Program-made: the position numbers and the translations under genes
NCBI GenBank assembly: GCA_024235935.1
Contig: JACKLL010000019.1
Location: 1-59,674 of the forward strand
Source of the DNA: Rhodoferax sp.
GTDB taxonomy: Bacteria; Pseudomonadota; Gammaproteobacteria; Burkholderiales; Burkholderiaceae_C
DNA: 59,674 nucleotides
Reading direction: 5' to 3'
Notes under the pieces: model-generated
Seen by the model: the letters and a program-made list of their open reading frames with translations, nothing else
Database searches by the model: none
What the model was told of the DNA's origin: nothing
Shown here: positions 45,474-53,228 of the stretch, piece by piece
Numbering within the stretch: position 1 is the first letter of the stretch
Layout of the letters: every line of letters starts with the position of its first letter

Positions 45474-45994
45474 CACGGACTGCCTGCGGCTGCGGCACCG
45501 ACCGCCTGCCCGGCATGCGGGCCCGGTGTCTGGTCGAAGGCCTGCGCCGGCGTGAAGCTGACTGCCACCAGGTCGTCGAGCGTGCTGGAGAACATGGCGC
45601 GGGCAAACGCCGGAGGGTAGCCGATCAGTCCGAGTTCCTGTTCCATCGAGGCCAGGTACCGGTCGAGGGCCGGCTGGTCCGCCGCATCGGCGGCACGAAC
45701 CCGTGCGCCGGTGCCCTTGAGCTGCAGCGAACGGTGCGAATGGGGCTGGCTGAACACCACCGCCAGGCGTCCGGTGCTGTGGATGTCCTGCAGCAGCTGG
45801 ACCGACTGGCTGCGCGACAGGTACAGGGTGATGGCGTCGCCACTCGGTGCCACGGAACTGCCCATGGCGCGCATCAGGCTCGGACGCAGGTCCAGGCCAC
45901 AGGCCGAGACGATGACCGACACGCCCTTGACCATCAGGGCCAGCATTTCCGGCGGAATCGACGCAGTGGCCGGGGTCGCGCGAGGGCTTGGCAT
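45473..45994 (-). CDS. Pyridoxamine 5'-phosphate oxidase-like flavin-binding protein
   Basis: A 173-residue single-domain protein with split-barrel features: KGVSVIVSACGLDLRPSLMRAMG, ITLYLSRSQSVQLLQDIHSTGRLAVVFSQP and SLQLKGTGARVRAAD. The helical tail has AFARAMFSSTLDDLVAVSFTPAQAFDQTPGP. It resembles small FMN- or heme-binding split-barrel proteins rather than true PdxH. It is coupled to the GAF protein gene downstream. Confidence 0.72.
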   Translation of the reverse strand: MPSPRATPATASIPPEMLALMVKGVSVIVSACGLDLRPSLMRAMGSSVAPSGDAITLYLSRSQSVQLLQDIHSTGRLAVVFSQPHSHRSLQLKGTGARVRAADAADQPALDRYLASMEQELGLIGYPPAFARAMFSSTLDDLVAVSFTPAQAFDQTPGPHAGQAVGAAAAGSP

Positions 45995-46036
45995 GGCGCC
46001 AGAGTATAGATTTGTCAGGCGTCCGTGGTAGCGGTT

Positions 46037-48595
46037 TTACCAGTCCTCCTTGACCGCCAGCACCACATCGTGCCGCGCTGCGGTGCGACCCGCCAGCCAG
46101 GCGGTGGCGGTTCCGGCGGCCACCGTGGCGCCGCACAGTGCAGCCAGCTGGGCCCAGGGTAGCCACAGGTCCATGGTCCAGTGAAAACTTTGCGGGTTGA
46201 CCACATGCACCAGGATCAGACTGACGCCCAGGCCCAGCAGCAGCCCGGCCAGTGCGCCGACAGCGGTCCAGGCCAGCCCTTCGCAGGCGACCAGGGTCAG
46301 CAGCTGGCGCCGCGTCAGGCCCAGGTGCACCAGCAGGCCGAATTCCTTGCGCCGCGCCAGCACCTGGGCGCTGAAGTTCGCCGCCACCCCGAACAATCCG
46401 ATCGCCACCGCAACCGCCTGCAGCCAGTAGGTCACCGCGAAGCTGCGATCGAAGATGCGCAGCGAGGTGGTGCGCAGTTCGCTGGCGCTGGCCATCTCCA
46501 GCAGGCCGGGTCCCTGCAGGCGGTCCACCAGTGCACGCACATCGCGCTGCACCTGGGCGGCATCGGCGCCGGGTGCCAGCGACAGCGCCAGGTCGTTGAC
46601 CTGGCGGTCACCGGTCAGGCGCACATAGTCGTCGCTGTCGATGGCAATGGCGCCGAACTGGCGCGCGTAGTCGCGCCAGACGCCGGCCACGAACAATCGT
46701 GGCGCCGCGCCGGCCGGAGTGCCGGTGCGTGGACCCAGCGCGGCGCTCAGCTGCGGATAGGCCGCACCCACCTCGATGCCGTACAGCGCCTGCAGCGGCT
46801 CGCTGATGTATACCGCGACCGCGTCGGCAGGCACGGGGCGCAAAGGTCCGACCAGTGCCAGGTTGCGCTCCGGCCGGGGCAGCGGGCGTGCCAGCAAGGC
46901 CACCGCGGGCCGGTCGGCGGCCAGGTTCAGGCTCAGGGCCCGCACCGGGGAGACTGCCATCACGCCCGGTACTGCGGCGATGGCACGCACCAGCGCCGGC
47001 GCCAGGCTGGGACCGTCGCCGCCACCCCCCTGGCGCAGGTACAGGTCGGCAGGCAGCACCACGGCAAGCCAGTCCTGCACCGAATGCCGGAAGCTGGCCA
47101 CCATCACGGTCAGCGCGACCGCCAGGCTCAGCGATGCGACCACGCCGCTGACCGCGACCGCGGCGCTGCCGCGCACCCGGCGCGCGCGCTCGACAGCCAG
47201 CATCGGTAACAGGAACCGCGCCAGCAGCGGCGCCAGCCGGTCATACACCAGGGCGATCAGTGACGGCAACGCGGCGATGCCACCGACCAGCAGCAGCGCG
47301 ATCGCCAGGTAGGCCGCCAGCGCCATCCCCCACAGCGGCGGCGCCAGCGCCAGCAGTGCGCAGGCCAGCATCAGCCCCAGCGCGCGCCAGGGACGGCTGC
47401 CCGAACGCATCTCCAGCCCCAGGCCCTTGAGCGTGCGTGCCGGCGGCAGCTGGCCGGCGGCATGCGCCGGCACCCAGGCCCCGACCATGGCCGCCAGCAC
47501 GCCCAGGAGCCCATAGCCCAGGGCGGCTGCGGTACTCCACTGCAGGCTGGGCGCGACGCCCCGGAAATAGCCGCCGCCCAGGTCGCCACCGAGCCAGCGC
47601 AGCGCCAGCCAGGCCAGCAGCGTACCCAGCAGCACTCCCAGCGCGCTTCCCAGCAGCCCGAGCACCAGCGATTCCGCCAGCACCAGCCGCAGCCGCTCGC
47701 GGCCGGACAGGCCCAGCACCCCGAGCAATGCGAATTGCTGGGCACGCTTGCTCACGCTCAGCGCCTGTACCGAAAACACCAGAAATGCCCCGGTGAACAG
47801 TGCCACCAGGGCCAGCACCGTGAGATTGACGCGGTAGGCGCGCGACAGGTTGCCGATGCTGCTGCGCGTATCCGGCGGGGGCTCCACGACCAGGCCGGCC
47901 GGCCACAGCGGGTCGGCGCGCAGCCGGGCGGCGACCGCGGCCGGATCCAGCCCGGCCTGCAGCCGCAGATCGATGCGCGAGAGGCGACCGGTCTGGCCCA
48001 GCAGGTCCTGCGCGGCGCCGATGTCCATGACGGCCAGCGGCGCGCCGCTGGCGTTCACGCTGCCTGCGACCAGCAGCTGCTGCCGCCCGGCACCGGTCTG
48101 CAGCGACAGGCCGGTCTGGCGGCCGGGCGTCAGACCGAGTTCGCCGGCGGCAGCGGCATTGAGAAACACCGACTGCGGATCGAACAAAGCCATGCGGGGC
48201 GCGTCCGGCGCGGGAATCGGCACCATGGCCGGCGCCAGACGGGCGACCAGCAGGCCGTCCACGCCAATCAGCTGCAGCGCCAGCGGCCGACCCGCCGGGC
48301 GCGGTACCAGCGCCCGCGATTCGAGGATGGGCGAGGCGGCCAGCACCTGCGGGTCGGTGGCCAGGCGGCCATAGATGTCTTCGTCGAAAGTGGCGGCCAC
48401 AGCGCGCACCTGCAGGTCGGCCTGCCCGTCGACCGAGCGCACGGCCTGGGCAAACTCCTGCAAGGCCGACTGGTTGATCAGCGAGACCGACAGGGCCAGC
48501 GCAACGCCCAGCATCACGGCCGCAATGGCGGCGGCATTGCGCCAGGGATGGTGGCGCAACTCCTGCCAGGAAAAGGTCTTCAACAGTGCAAGCAC
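46037..48595 (-). CDS. FtsX-type ABC transporter permease (MacB/LolC-like), no ATPase nearby
   Basis: An 852-residue permease with an N-terminal helix (NAAAIAAVMLGVALALSVSLINQSALQ), a periplasmic domain of about 200 residues, three-helix FtsX blocks (about 265-380 and 740-840) and extra membrane segments between about 410 and 520. The family exports lipoproteins, peptides or other substrates with a partner ATPase. None lies within the window neighbourhood. No ATG fits; the GTG at 48593-48595 (GTG-LALLKTFSW) is proposed. It is divergent from the ammonia-lyase gene. Confidence 0.83.
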   Translation of the reverse strand: MLALLKTFSWQELRHHPWRNAAAIAAVMLGVALALSVSLINQSALQEFAQAVRSVDGQADLQVRAVAATFDEDIYGRLATDPQVLAASPILESRALVPRPAGRPLALQLIGVDGLLVARLAPAMVPIPAPDAPRMALFDPQSVFLNAAAAGELGLTPGRQTGLSLQTGAGRQQLLVAGSVNASGAPLAVMDIGAAQDLLGQTGRLSRIDLRLQAGLDPAAVAARLRADPLWPAGLVVEPPPDTRSSIGNLSRAYRVNLTVLALVALFTGAFLVFSVQALSVSKRAQQFALLGVLGLSGRERLRLVLAESLVLGLLGSALGVLLGTLLAWLALRWLGGDLGGGYFRGVAPSLQWSTAAALGYGLLGVLAAMVGAWVPAHAAGQLPPARTLKGLGLEMRSGSRPWRALGLMLACALLALAPPLWGMALAAYLAIALLLVGGIAALPSLIALVYDRLAPLLARFLLPMLAVERARRVRGSAAVAVSGVVASLSLAVALTVMVASFRHSVQDWLAVVLPADLYLRQGGGGDGPSLAPALVRAIAAVPGVMAVSPVRALSLNLAADRPAVALLARPLPRPERNLALVGPLRPVPADAVAVYISEPLQALYGIEVGAAYPQLSAALGPRTGTPAGAAPRLFVAGVWRDYARQFGAIAIDSDDYVRLTGDRQVNDLALSLAPGADAAQVQRDVRALVDRLQGPGLLEMASASELRTTSLRIFDRSFAVTYWLQAVAVAIGLFGVAANFSAQVLARRKEFGLLVHLGLTRRQLLTLVACEGLAWTAVGALAGLLLGLGVSLILVHVVNPQSFHWTMDLWLPWAQLAALCGATVAAGTATAWLAGRTAARHDVVLAVKEDW

Positions 48596-48731
48596 AAGCC
48601 AGTATATTGAGCACCTGGCAGGAATCGGGCGGCCGCGCGCAATGCGGTGTCTTGCCGCATGCGGACGCGCCGCACCGTCCGACAATCCCGAACCCAGTCC
48701 ATCGCAATCCACCGAGAAAGAGCCGCGCCCC

Positions 48732-49700
48732 ATGACCCCCTTGCCCACATTCGACGATGTCGTCGCCGCTGCCCGACGCATCGAAGGCCACGCCCACAAG
48801 ACCCCCGTGCTGCGCTCCAGCACGCTGGACCAGCGCCTGGATGCCCAGCTGTTCTTCAAATGCGAGAACTTCCAGCGCATGGGTGCGTTCAAGTTCCGGG
48901 GCGGCTTCAACGCGCTGGCGCGCTTCGACGCGGCCCAGCGCAAGGCCGGTGCGCTGGCCTTCTCCAGCGGCAACCATGCCCAGGCGATCGCCTTGTCGGC
49001 GCGGCTGCAGGGCATCAGCGCCGTGATCCTGATGCCGATCGACGCCCCGCAGGCCAAGATCGACGCCACGCGCGGATACGGAGCCGAGGTGGTGCTGTTC
49101 GACCGCTTCACACAGGACCGCGAACAGCTGGCGGCCGACCTGGCGCGCGAGCGCGGCATGACGCTGATCCCGCCATTCGACCATCCGGACGTGATTGCCG
49201 GCCAGGGCACGGCGGCCAAGGAGCTGTTCGAGGAGGTCGGTCCGCTCGACTACCTGTTCGTCTGCGTCGGCGGGGGCGGGCTGATCAGCGGGTGTGCGCT
49301 GTCGGCCCGCGCGCTGTCGCCGCAATGCAAGGTCATCGGCGTCGAACCTGAGGCCGGCAACGATGCCCAGCAGTCGCTGCGCAGCGGCGCCATCGTGCGC
49401 ATCGCCACACCCAAGACCATTGCCGACGGCGCGCAGACGCAGTCGGTCGGCCAGCTGACCTTTCCCATCATGCAGCGCGATGTCGATGACATCGTGACGG
49501 TCAGCGACGCGCAACTGGTCGAGACCATGCGCTTTTTTGCCGAACGCATGAAGATCATCGTCGAACCCACCGGCTGCCTGGGCGCGGCGGCCGCGTCATT
49601 GGGCGGCCTGCCACTGGCCGGCAAACGCGTGGGCGTGATCGTCAGCGGTGGCAATGTCGACCTGCAGCGCTTCAGCCAGCTGGTGGGTGCCGCCCCATGA
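48732..49700 (+). CDS. PLP-dependent threonine dehydratase / threo-3-hydroxyaspartate ammonia-lyase
   Basis: A 322-residue fold-type II PLP enzyme. The PLP lysine is in RMGAFKFRGG (about residue 55), the phosphate loop is VGGGGLISG, and SSGNHAQAIAL and VSGGNVDL are present. No C-terminal regulatory domain is present, so it is the short catabolic or serine racemase-like type. These use threonine, serine or 3-hydroxyaspartate and cannot be separated by eye. The ATG at 48732 is used; longer upstream frames are not conserved in style. Its stop overlaps the next gene by ATGA. Confidence 0.9.
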   Translation: MTPLPTFDDVVAAARRIEGHAHKTPVLRSSTLDQRLDAQLFFKCENFQRMGAFKFRGGFNALARFDAAQRKAGALAFSSGNHAQAIALSARLQGISAVILMPIDAPQAKIDATRGYGAEVVLFDRFTQDREQLAADLARERGMTLIPPFDHPDVIAGQGTAAKELFEEVGPLDYLFVCVGGGGLISGCALSARALSPQCKVIGVEPEAGNDAQQSLRSGAIVRIATPKTIADGAQTQSVGQLTFPIMQRDVDDIVTVSDAQLVETMRFFAERMKIIVEPTGCLGAAAASLGGLPLAGKRVGVIVSGGNVDLQRFSQLVGAAP

Positions 49701-51349
49701 TGCGGCGCCTGGCTGCGGCCGCGGTCGGCCTGTGCCTGTTTGGCGCGGCATTGGCGCAGAGCCAACCTGTGGCCGACCCGGAATCCATGGCCCGGGAGGC
49801 CCTGGGCTCCGAGCCCGGCTGGGCCTCGGTGGCGCTGTGGCGGCAGGGGCAACTTGCGCAGGCCACGGTCCGGCGTGATCCGGGAACGGGTGGGGCGCAA
49901 GCCGAGCGTCTTGCGGTCAGCGGGCCGGCGCCGCTGTTCGAGATCGGTTCGATCAGCAAGCTGTTCACCGGCCTGTTGCTGGCGCAGGCCGTCGAGCGCG
50001 GTGAGTTGTCGCTGGACGATACGCTGGGCCAGTTGCTGCGTGGTACGGTGGATTTCGCATCCGGGCGCGTTGCGGCCATCAGCCTGCGGCAACTGGTCAC
50101 GCACAGTTCCTGCCTGCCGCGCCAGTTCGGCAACGTGCGCGATTTCGAGGCACAGATCCGGGACGCCGACCGGGTCGACCTGCTGCTGGCGCTGGAACGT
50201 CAGCAGATCGACGCGACCGCACCTTGCCCTGCGCTTTACAGCAACTACGGCATCGCATTGCTGGCCGAAGTCCTGGTACGGCGCTACGACAAGCCATGGG
50301 AACTGCTGGTCCGTGAACGTATCACGGAGCCGCTGGCCATGCGCGACACACGGGTGCAGCTGGGTGATCAGGCCGATCGGCTGGTGCCGGCGTTCTCAGG
50401 GCCTTCATCTGCCTCGGCCTGGCCGATGAAGGCATTCGCCGGCGCCGGGGGGCTGCGCGCCAGTGCCCAGGACATGGTGGTGTTCGGGCGCGCTCTGCTG
50501 CAGGGCCGCGCCGGACCGCTCGGGCCTGCTGCCGAGCGGTTGCTGACGCCGCTGGGGACTTACGAGGGCCGTGAGATCGGTTATGCGGTATTCATCCATG
50601 GTCCACCCGAGCGCCGTACCTATTCGCACGACGGCCTGACCGGTGGTTACCGCGCCTTGCTGACCCTGTCGCCCGACAACGGCGAAGTCTTGGTGGCGCT
50701 GGTCAGCAACCGGCAGGCGCCGCTGTCGGCGATGGCGCAGGCCTGGTGGGCGCGGCGTTACCCGGTCAGCGACCGGGCGATCGACCTGCCGCCATCGGCG
50801 CTGGCACCGCTGGCCGGTGTCTACCGCGCCGACAACGGGCTGGCCCTGACCGTCACACTGGATGATGGCCGCCTGTACGTGCGTTCGCGTGGTGGCGTGT
50901 TCCGGGCCTATATCGCAGTGGCACCGGACAGCTTCACCCGGCCCGCCGGTGGCGCACGCGTCGACTTTGCACGCGAAGGCACACGGGTGACCGGTCTGAC
51001 GCTGGAGCAGGCCGGTAACAGGTTCAGAACCACCCGTACGACGCAGCCAGTTCCGGAGCAGGTCGTGCTGCGTGCAGGTGCGGCGCAGGCTTTTGTGGGC
51101 CATTTCGTGGTGGCCAACGCAAGCGGGCCGAAGATCGCGTTCGACGTGCGGGACGAGCACGGCCAGTTGATGGTGCGTTCCACGCGTTTTCCGTGGGAGC
51201 CGGTGTTGCCAATTCCGGGGCAGGTCGACCGGTTCCGTTACGACAATCCCGAGGCCGAACTGCAGTTCGAACGTGATGTATCCGGGCGGGTCGTCGCACT
51301 GGTCCTGCACCAGCGTGGCACATTGCGCGCGCTGCGTACGCCCGACTGA
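49697..51349 (+). CDS. Secreted serine beta-lactamase-family hydrolase
   Basis: A 550-residue protein with signal peptide (MMRRLAAAAVGLCLFGAALAQ). The penicillin-binding/class C fold spans about 25-360, with the catalytic SISK (EIGSISKLFTG, about residue 92), LYSNYGIALL (YxN) and YSHDGLTGGYRA (HxG). The C-terminal 190 residues form beta-rich domains often seen in esterase-like members. It may be a D-amino-acid peptidase, esterase or beta-lactamase; sequence alone does not decide. It is coupled to the ammonia-lyase gene by a 4-base overlap. Confidence 0.85.
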   Translation: MMRRLAAAAVGLCLFGAALAQSQPVADPESMAREALGSEPGWASVALWRQGQLAQATVRRDPGTGGAQAERLAVSGPAPLFEIGSISKLFTGLLLAQAVERGELSLDDTLGQLLRGTVDFASGRVAAISLRQLVTHSSCLPRQFGNVRDFEAQIRDADRVDLLLALERQQIDATAPCPALYSNYGIALLAEVLVRRYDKPWELLVRERITEPLAMRDTRVQLGDQADRLVPAFSGPSSASAWPMKAFAGAGGLRASAQDMVVFGRALLQGRAGPLGPAAERLLTPLGTYEGREIGYAVFIHGPPERRTYSHDGLTGGYRALLTLSPDNGEVLVALVSNRQAPLSAMAQAWWARRYPVSDRAIDLPPSALAPLAGVYRADNGLALTVTLDDGRLYVRSRGGVFRAYIAVAPDSFTRPAGGARVDFAREGTRVTGLTLEQAGNRFRTTRTTQPVPEQVVLRAGAAQAFVGHFVVANASGPKIAFDVRDEHGQLMVRSTRFPWEPVLPIPGQVDRFRYDNPEAELQFERDVSGRVVALVLHQRGTLRALRTPD

Positions 51350-51425
51350 GCGGCCCCGGGGCCCATGCCCGCTGTGCGGCGGGTTTGATTTTTGTCAAAG
51401 GCGGGTGCAGTTGCCAGGAAAAGAT

Positions 51426-51450
51426 CTTGAAATTTTTCCAGGCCCCTTCA
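51426..51450 (+). promoter_or_regulatory. Candidate heat-shock (sigma-32) promoter of the hsp20 gene
   Basis: CTTGAAA (51426-51432) followed after 10 bases by CCCCTTCA (51443-51450) resembles the sigma-32 consensus CTTGAA...CCCCAT. The spacer is a little short. It lies about 60 bases before the ATG of a small heat-shock protein, which is the expected regulon member. Confidence 0.4.
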
Positions 51451-51510
51451 ATTGATCGTCAGACGGCCCGCAGTGGTGCCGCCAAGCTTCACATTGCAAG
51501 GAGTTACACC

Positions 51511-51939
51511 ATGAATTCACTGATGACACGTGGCAGCCTGTTCGACGATTTCTTCCGCGACGTGGCGCCTGGCTTCTATGTACGGCCGCTGCATGGCGAC
51601 AACCTGCCGGCGCCCTCGCAGATCAAGGTCGACCTCAAGGAGACCGACAAGGCCTACACCGTCCAGGCGGAGGTGCCAGGCGTCTCCAAGGAAGACATCC
51701 ATGTGTCGATCGAGGGCAATGTCGTGACGCTGCGGGCCGAGGTCAAGCAGCAGGACAGCCAGAGCGAGGGCGAGAAGGTTCTGCGCACCGAGCGTTACTA
51801 TGGTGCGGTGGCGCGCAGCTTCCAGCTGCCGCAGGACATCGACCAGACACAGGCCAAGGCCAAGTACGACAACGGCGTGCTGTCGCTGACCTTGCCCAAG
51901 AAGACCGCCAGCGGCTCGCAGCGCCTGGCCATCGAATAA
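51511..51939 (+). CDS. Small heat-shock protein, Hsp20/alpha-crystallin family
   Basis: A 142-residue chaperone that holds unfolding proteins in the cytoplasm. The start MNSLMTRGSLFDDFFRDVAPG resembles class A Hsp20 proteins. The alpha-crystallin domain (about 35-130) has IKVDLKETDKAYTVQAEVPG, VSIEGNVVTLRAEV and YYGAVARSFQLPQ. The C-terminal part has GVLSLTLPKK and ends in LAIE, an I-x-I-like anchoring motif. AAGGAG precedes the ATG. A small GC hairpin (GCGCC ATC GGCGC, about 51947-51959) follows the stop. Confidence 0.93.
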   Translation: MNSLMTRGSLFDDFFRDVAPGFYVRPLHGDNLPAPSQIKVDLKETDKAYTVQAEVPGVSKEDIHVSIEGNVVTLRAEVKQQDSQSEGEKVLRTERYYGAVARSFQLPQDIDQTQAKAKYDNGVLSLTLPKKTASGSQRLAIE

Positions 51940-51964
51940 GGCGTCGCGCCATCGGCGCTTGGCC

Positions 51965-51970
51965 TACAAT
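51965..51970 (+). promoter_or_regulatory. Candidate -10 box for the thiamine transport operon
   Basis: TACAAT lies 6 bases before the first paired base of the TPP riboswitch, the position expected for a -10 element. No clear -35 was found 16-18 bases upstream. Confidence 0.35.
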
Positions 51971-51975
51971 CCGGC

Positions 51976-52070
51976 CATCACCGGGGGTGTCGTTGCAGCT
52001 GCGAGGCTGGCGCGACTGAGAAATACCCCACTCACCTGATCTGGGTCATGCCAGCGTAGGGAGCGTGATG
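51976..52070 (+). ncRNA. TPP riboswitch (THI element)
   Basis: The conserved core is complete: CCGGGGGTGTC at the 5' side, CTGAGAAATACCC in the pyrimidine-binding arm, then ACCTGATCTGGGTCATGCCAGCGTAGGGAG. The closing helix P1 pairs CATCAC (51976-51981) with GTGATG (52065-52070). It precedes thiB and is expected to lower expression of the thiamine transporter when thiamine pyrophosphate is abundant. Confidence 0.96.
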
Positions 52071-52082
52071 AGAGAAGGGTCC

Positions 52083-52128
52083 ATCGCTTTGCGCGATCCG
52101 TTTTTTCAGGCGCCCCCCAGCGGGCGCA
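52083..52128 (+). promoter_or_regulatory. Possible expression platform of the TPP riboswitch
   Basis: Two hairpins lie between the aptamer and thiB. ATCGC-TTTGC-GCGAT (52083-52097) is followed by CCG and six Ts (52101-52106), like a weak intrinsic terminator. GCGCCC/GGGCGC ends 3 bases before GAAAGGA, the thiB ribosome-binding site. Either transcription termination or translation block is possible. Confidence 0.4.
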
Positions 52129-52145
52129 TTGAAAGGATGGACACG

Positions 52146-53177
52146 ATGTTGCGACGGACCTTTTCTCTTTGGGCAGCCAGCCTGGCGGCGTCCGGTCTTC
52201 TGCTGGCAACCGGCGCGGCGTCGGCGCAGGAACTGCGGGTGCTGGTGCACAGCTCGTTCTCGCTGCCCAAGCCCATGCTGGCGCAGTTCGAGGCGCAGTC
52301 GGGCATCAAGCTCAGCATCATCAAGGGCGGTGACGCCGGCGAGATGCTCAACAAGCTGATCCTGACCCGTGCCCAGCCGATTGCCGATGTCGTGTTCGGG
52401 ATCGACAACGCCTTGATGGCCAAGGCCCGGGCAGCCGATGTGCTCAGCCCCTATGCCGGCGCAGCGACGCAGCGCGTGGCGGCCGTCCCGCTGGACGGCC
52501 CCGTGGTCGCGGTGGACTATGGGTATGTGAACCTGAATTACGACAAGGCCTGGTTTGCCAAGAGCGGCCTGGCCTTGCCGCAGAAGCTCGACGACCTGGC
52601 ACAGCCGGCCTACCGCGATCTGCTGGTGGTGCAGAACCCGGCGACCTCGAGCCCCGGTTATGCCTTCCTGCTGGCGACCATCGCCGGCATGGGCGAGGAA
52701 GCCGCTTTCGACTGGTGGGGCCGCATGCGCGCCAACGGCCTGAAGGTGGCCAAGGGCTGGAGTGAGGCCTACTACACCGAGTTCACGCGCAACGGCGGCA
52801 GCCGTCCGCTGGTGGTCAGCTACGCCAGCAGCCCGGCCGCCGAGGTGTTCTACAGCAAGGAGAAGATCACCGAGTCGCCGACGGCCAACCTGTTCCTCAA
52901 GGGCGGTGTGTTCCGCCAGGTCGAAGGTGTGGCCCTGGTCAAGGGCGGCCAGCAGAGCGAGGCCGCCGGCAAGTTCATCGAGTTCCTGCGCTCGCCGCCG
53001 GTGCAGGAAGCCTTGCAGACGACGATGTGGATGTATGCCGCCGAGCCGCGCACGCCCCGCCCCGAGGTGCTGCGCCACGCCGTGGAGCCGACCGCCTTCG
53101 ACAACCCGCCTGCGGAGCTGATGGCGCAAAAAGGCGCGGACTGGGTGAGCCGCTGGACCCGCGTGGTGCTGAAGTAG
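52146..53177 (+). CDS. thiB: Thiamine ABC transporter substrate-binding protein
   Basis: A 343-residue periplasmic binding protein. The ATG at 52146 is chosen because AAGGA is 8 bases upstream. Signal peptide: MLRRTFSLWAASLAASGLLL ending in ASAQ. The mature protein shows ELRVLVHSSFSLPKP, DVVFGIDNALMAKA, VAVDYGYVNLNYD, NPATSSPGYAFLLATI and SYASSPAAEVFYS, which match thiamine/TPP-binding ThiB. The TPP riboswitch upstream and thiP-thiQ downstream make the assignment firm. Confidence 0.95.
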   Translation: MLRRTFSLWAASLAASGLLLATGAASAQELRVLVHSSFSLPKPMLAQFEAQSGIKLSIIKGGDAGEMLNKLILTRAQPIADVVFGIDNALMAKARAADVLSPYAGAATQRVAAVPLDGPVVAVDYGYVNLNYDKAWFAKSGLALPQKLDDLAQPAYRDLLVVQNPATSSPGYAFLLATIAGMGEEAAFDWWGRMRANGLKVAKGWSEAYYTEFTRNGGSRPLVVSYASSPAAEVFYSKEKITESPTANLFLKGGVFRQVEGVALVKGGQQSEAAGKFIEFLRSPPVQEALQTTMWMYAAEPRTPRPEVLRHAVEPTAFDNPPAELMAQKGADWVSRWTRVVLK

Positions 53178-53228
53178 CCTGCCAGCGGACGGCGTCGGCC
53201 CGATTCCGACGCCGTCCGCAGTGCCCGC

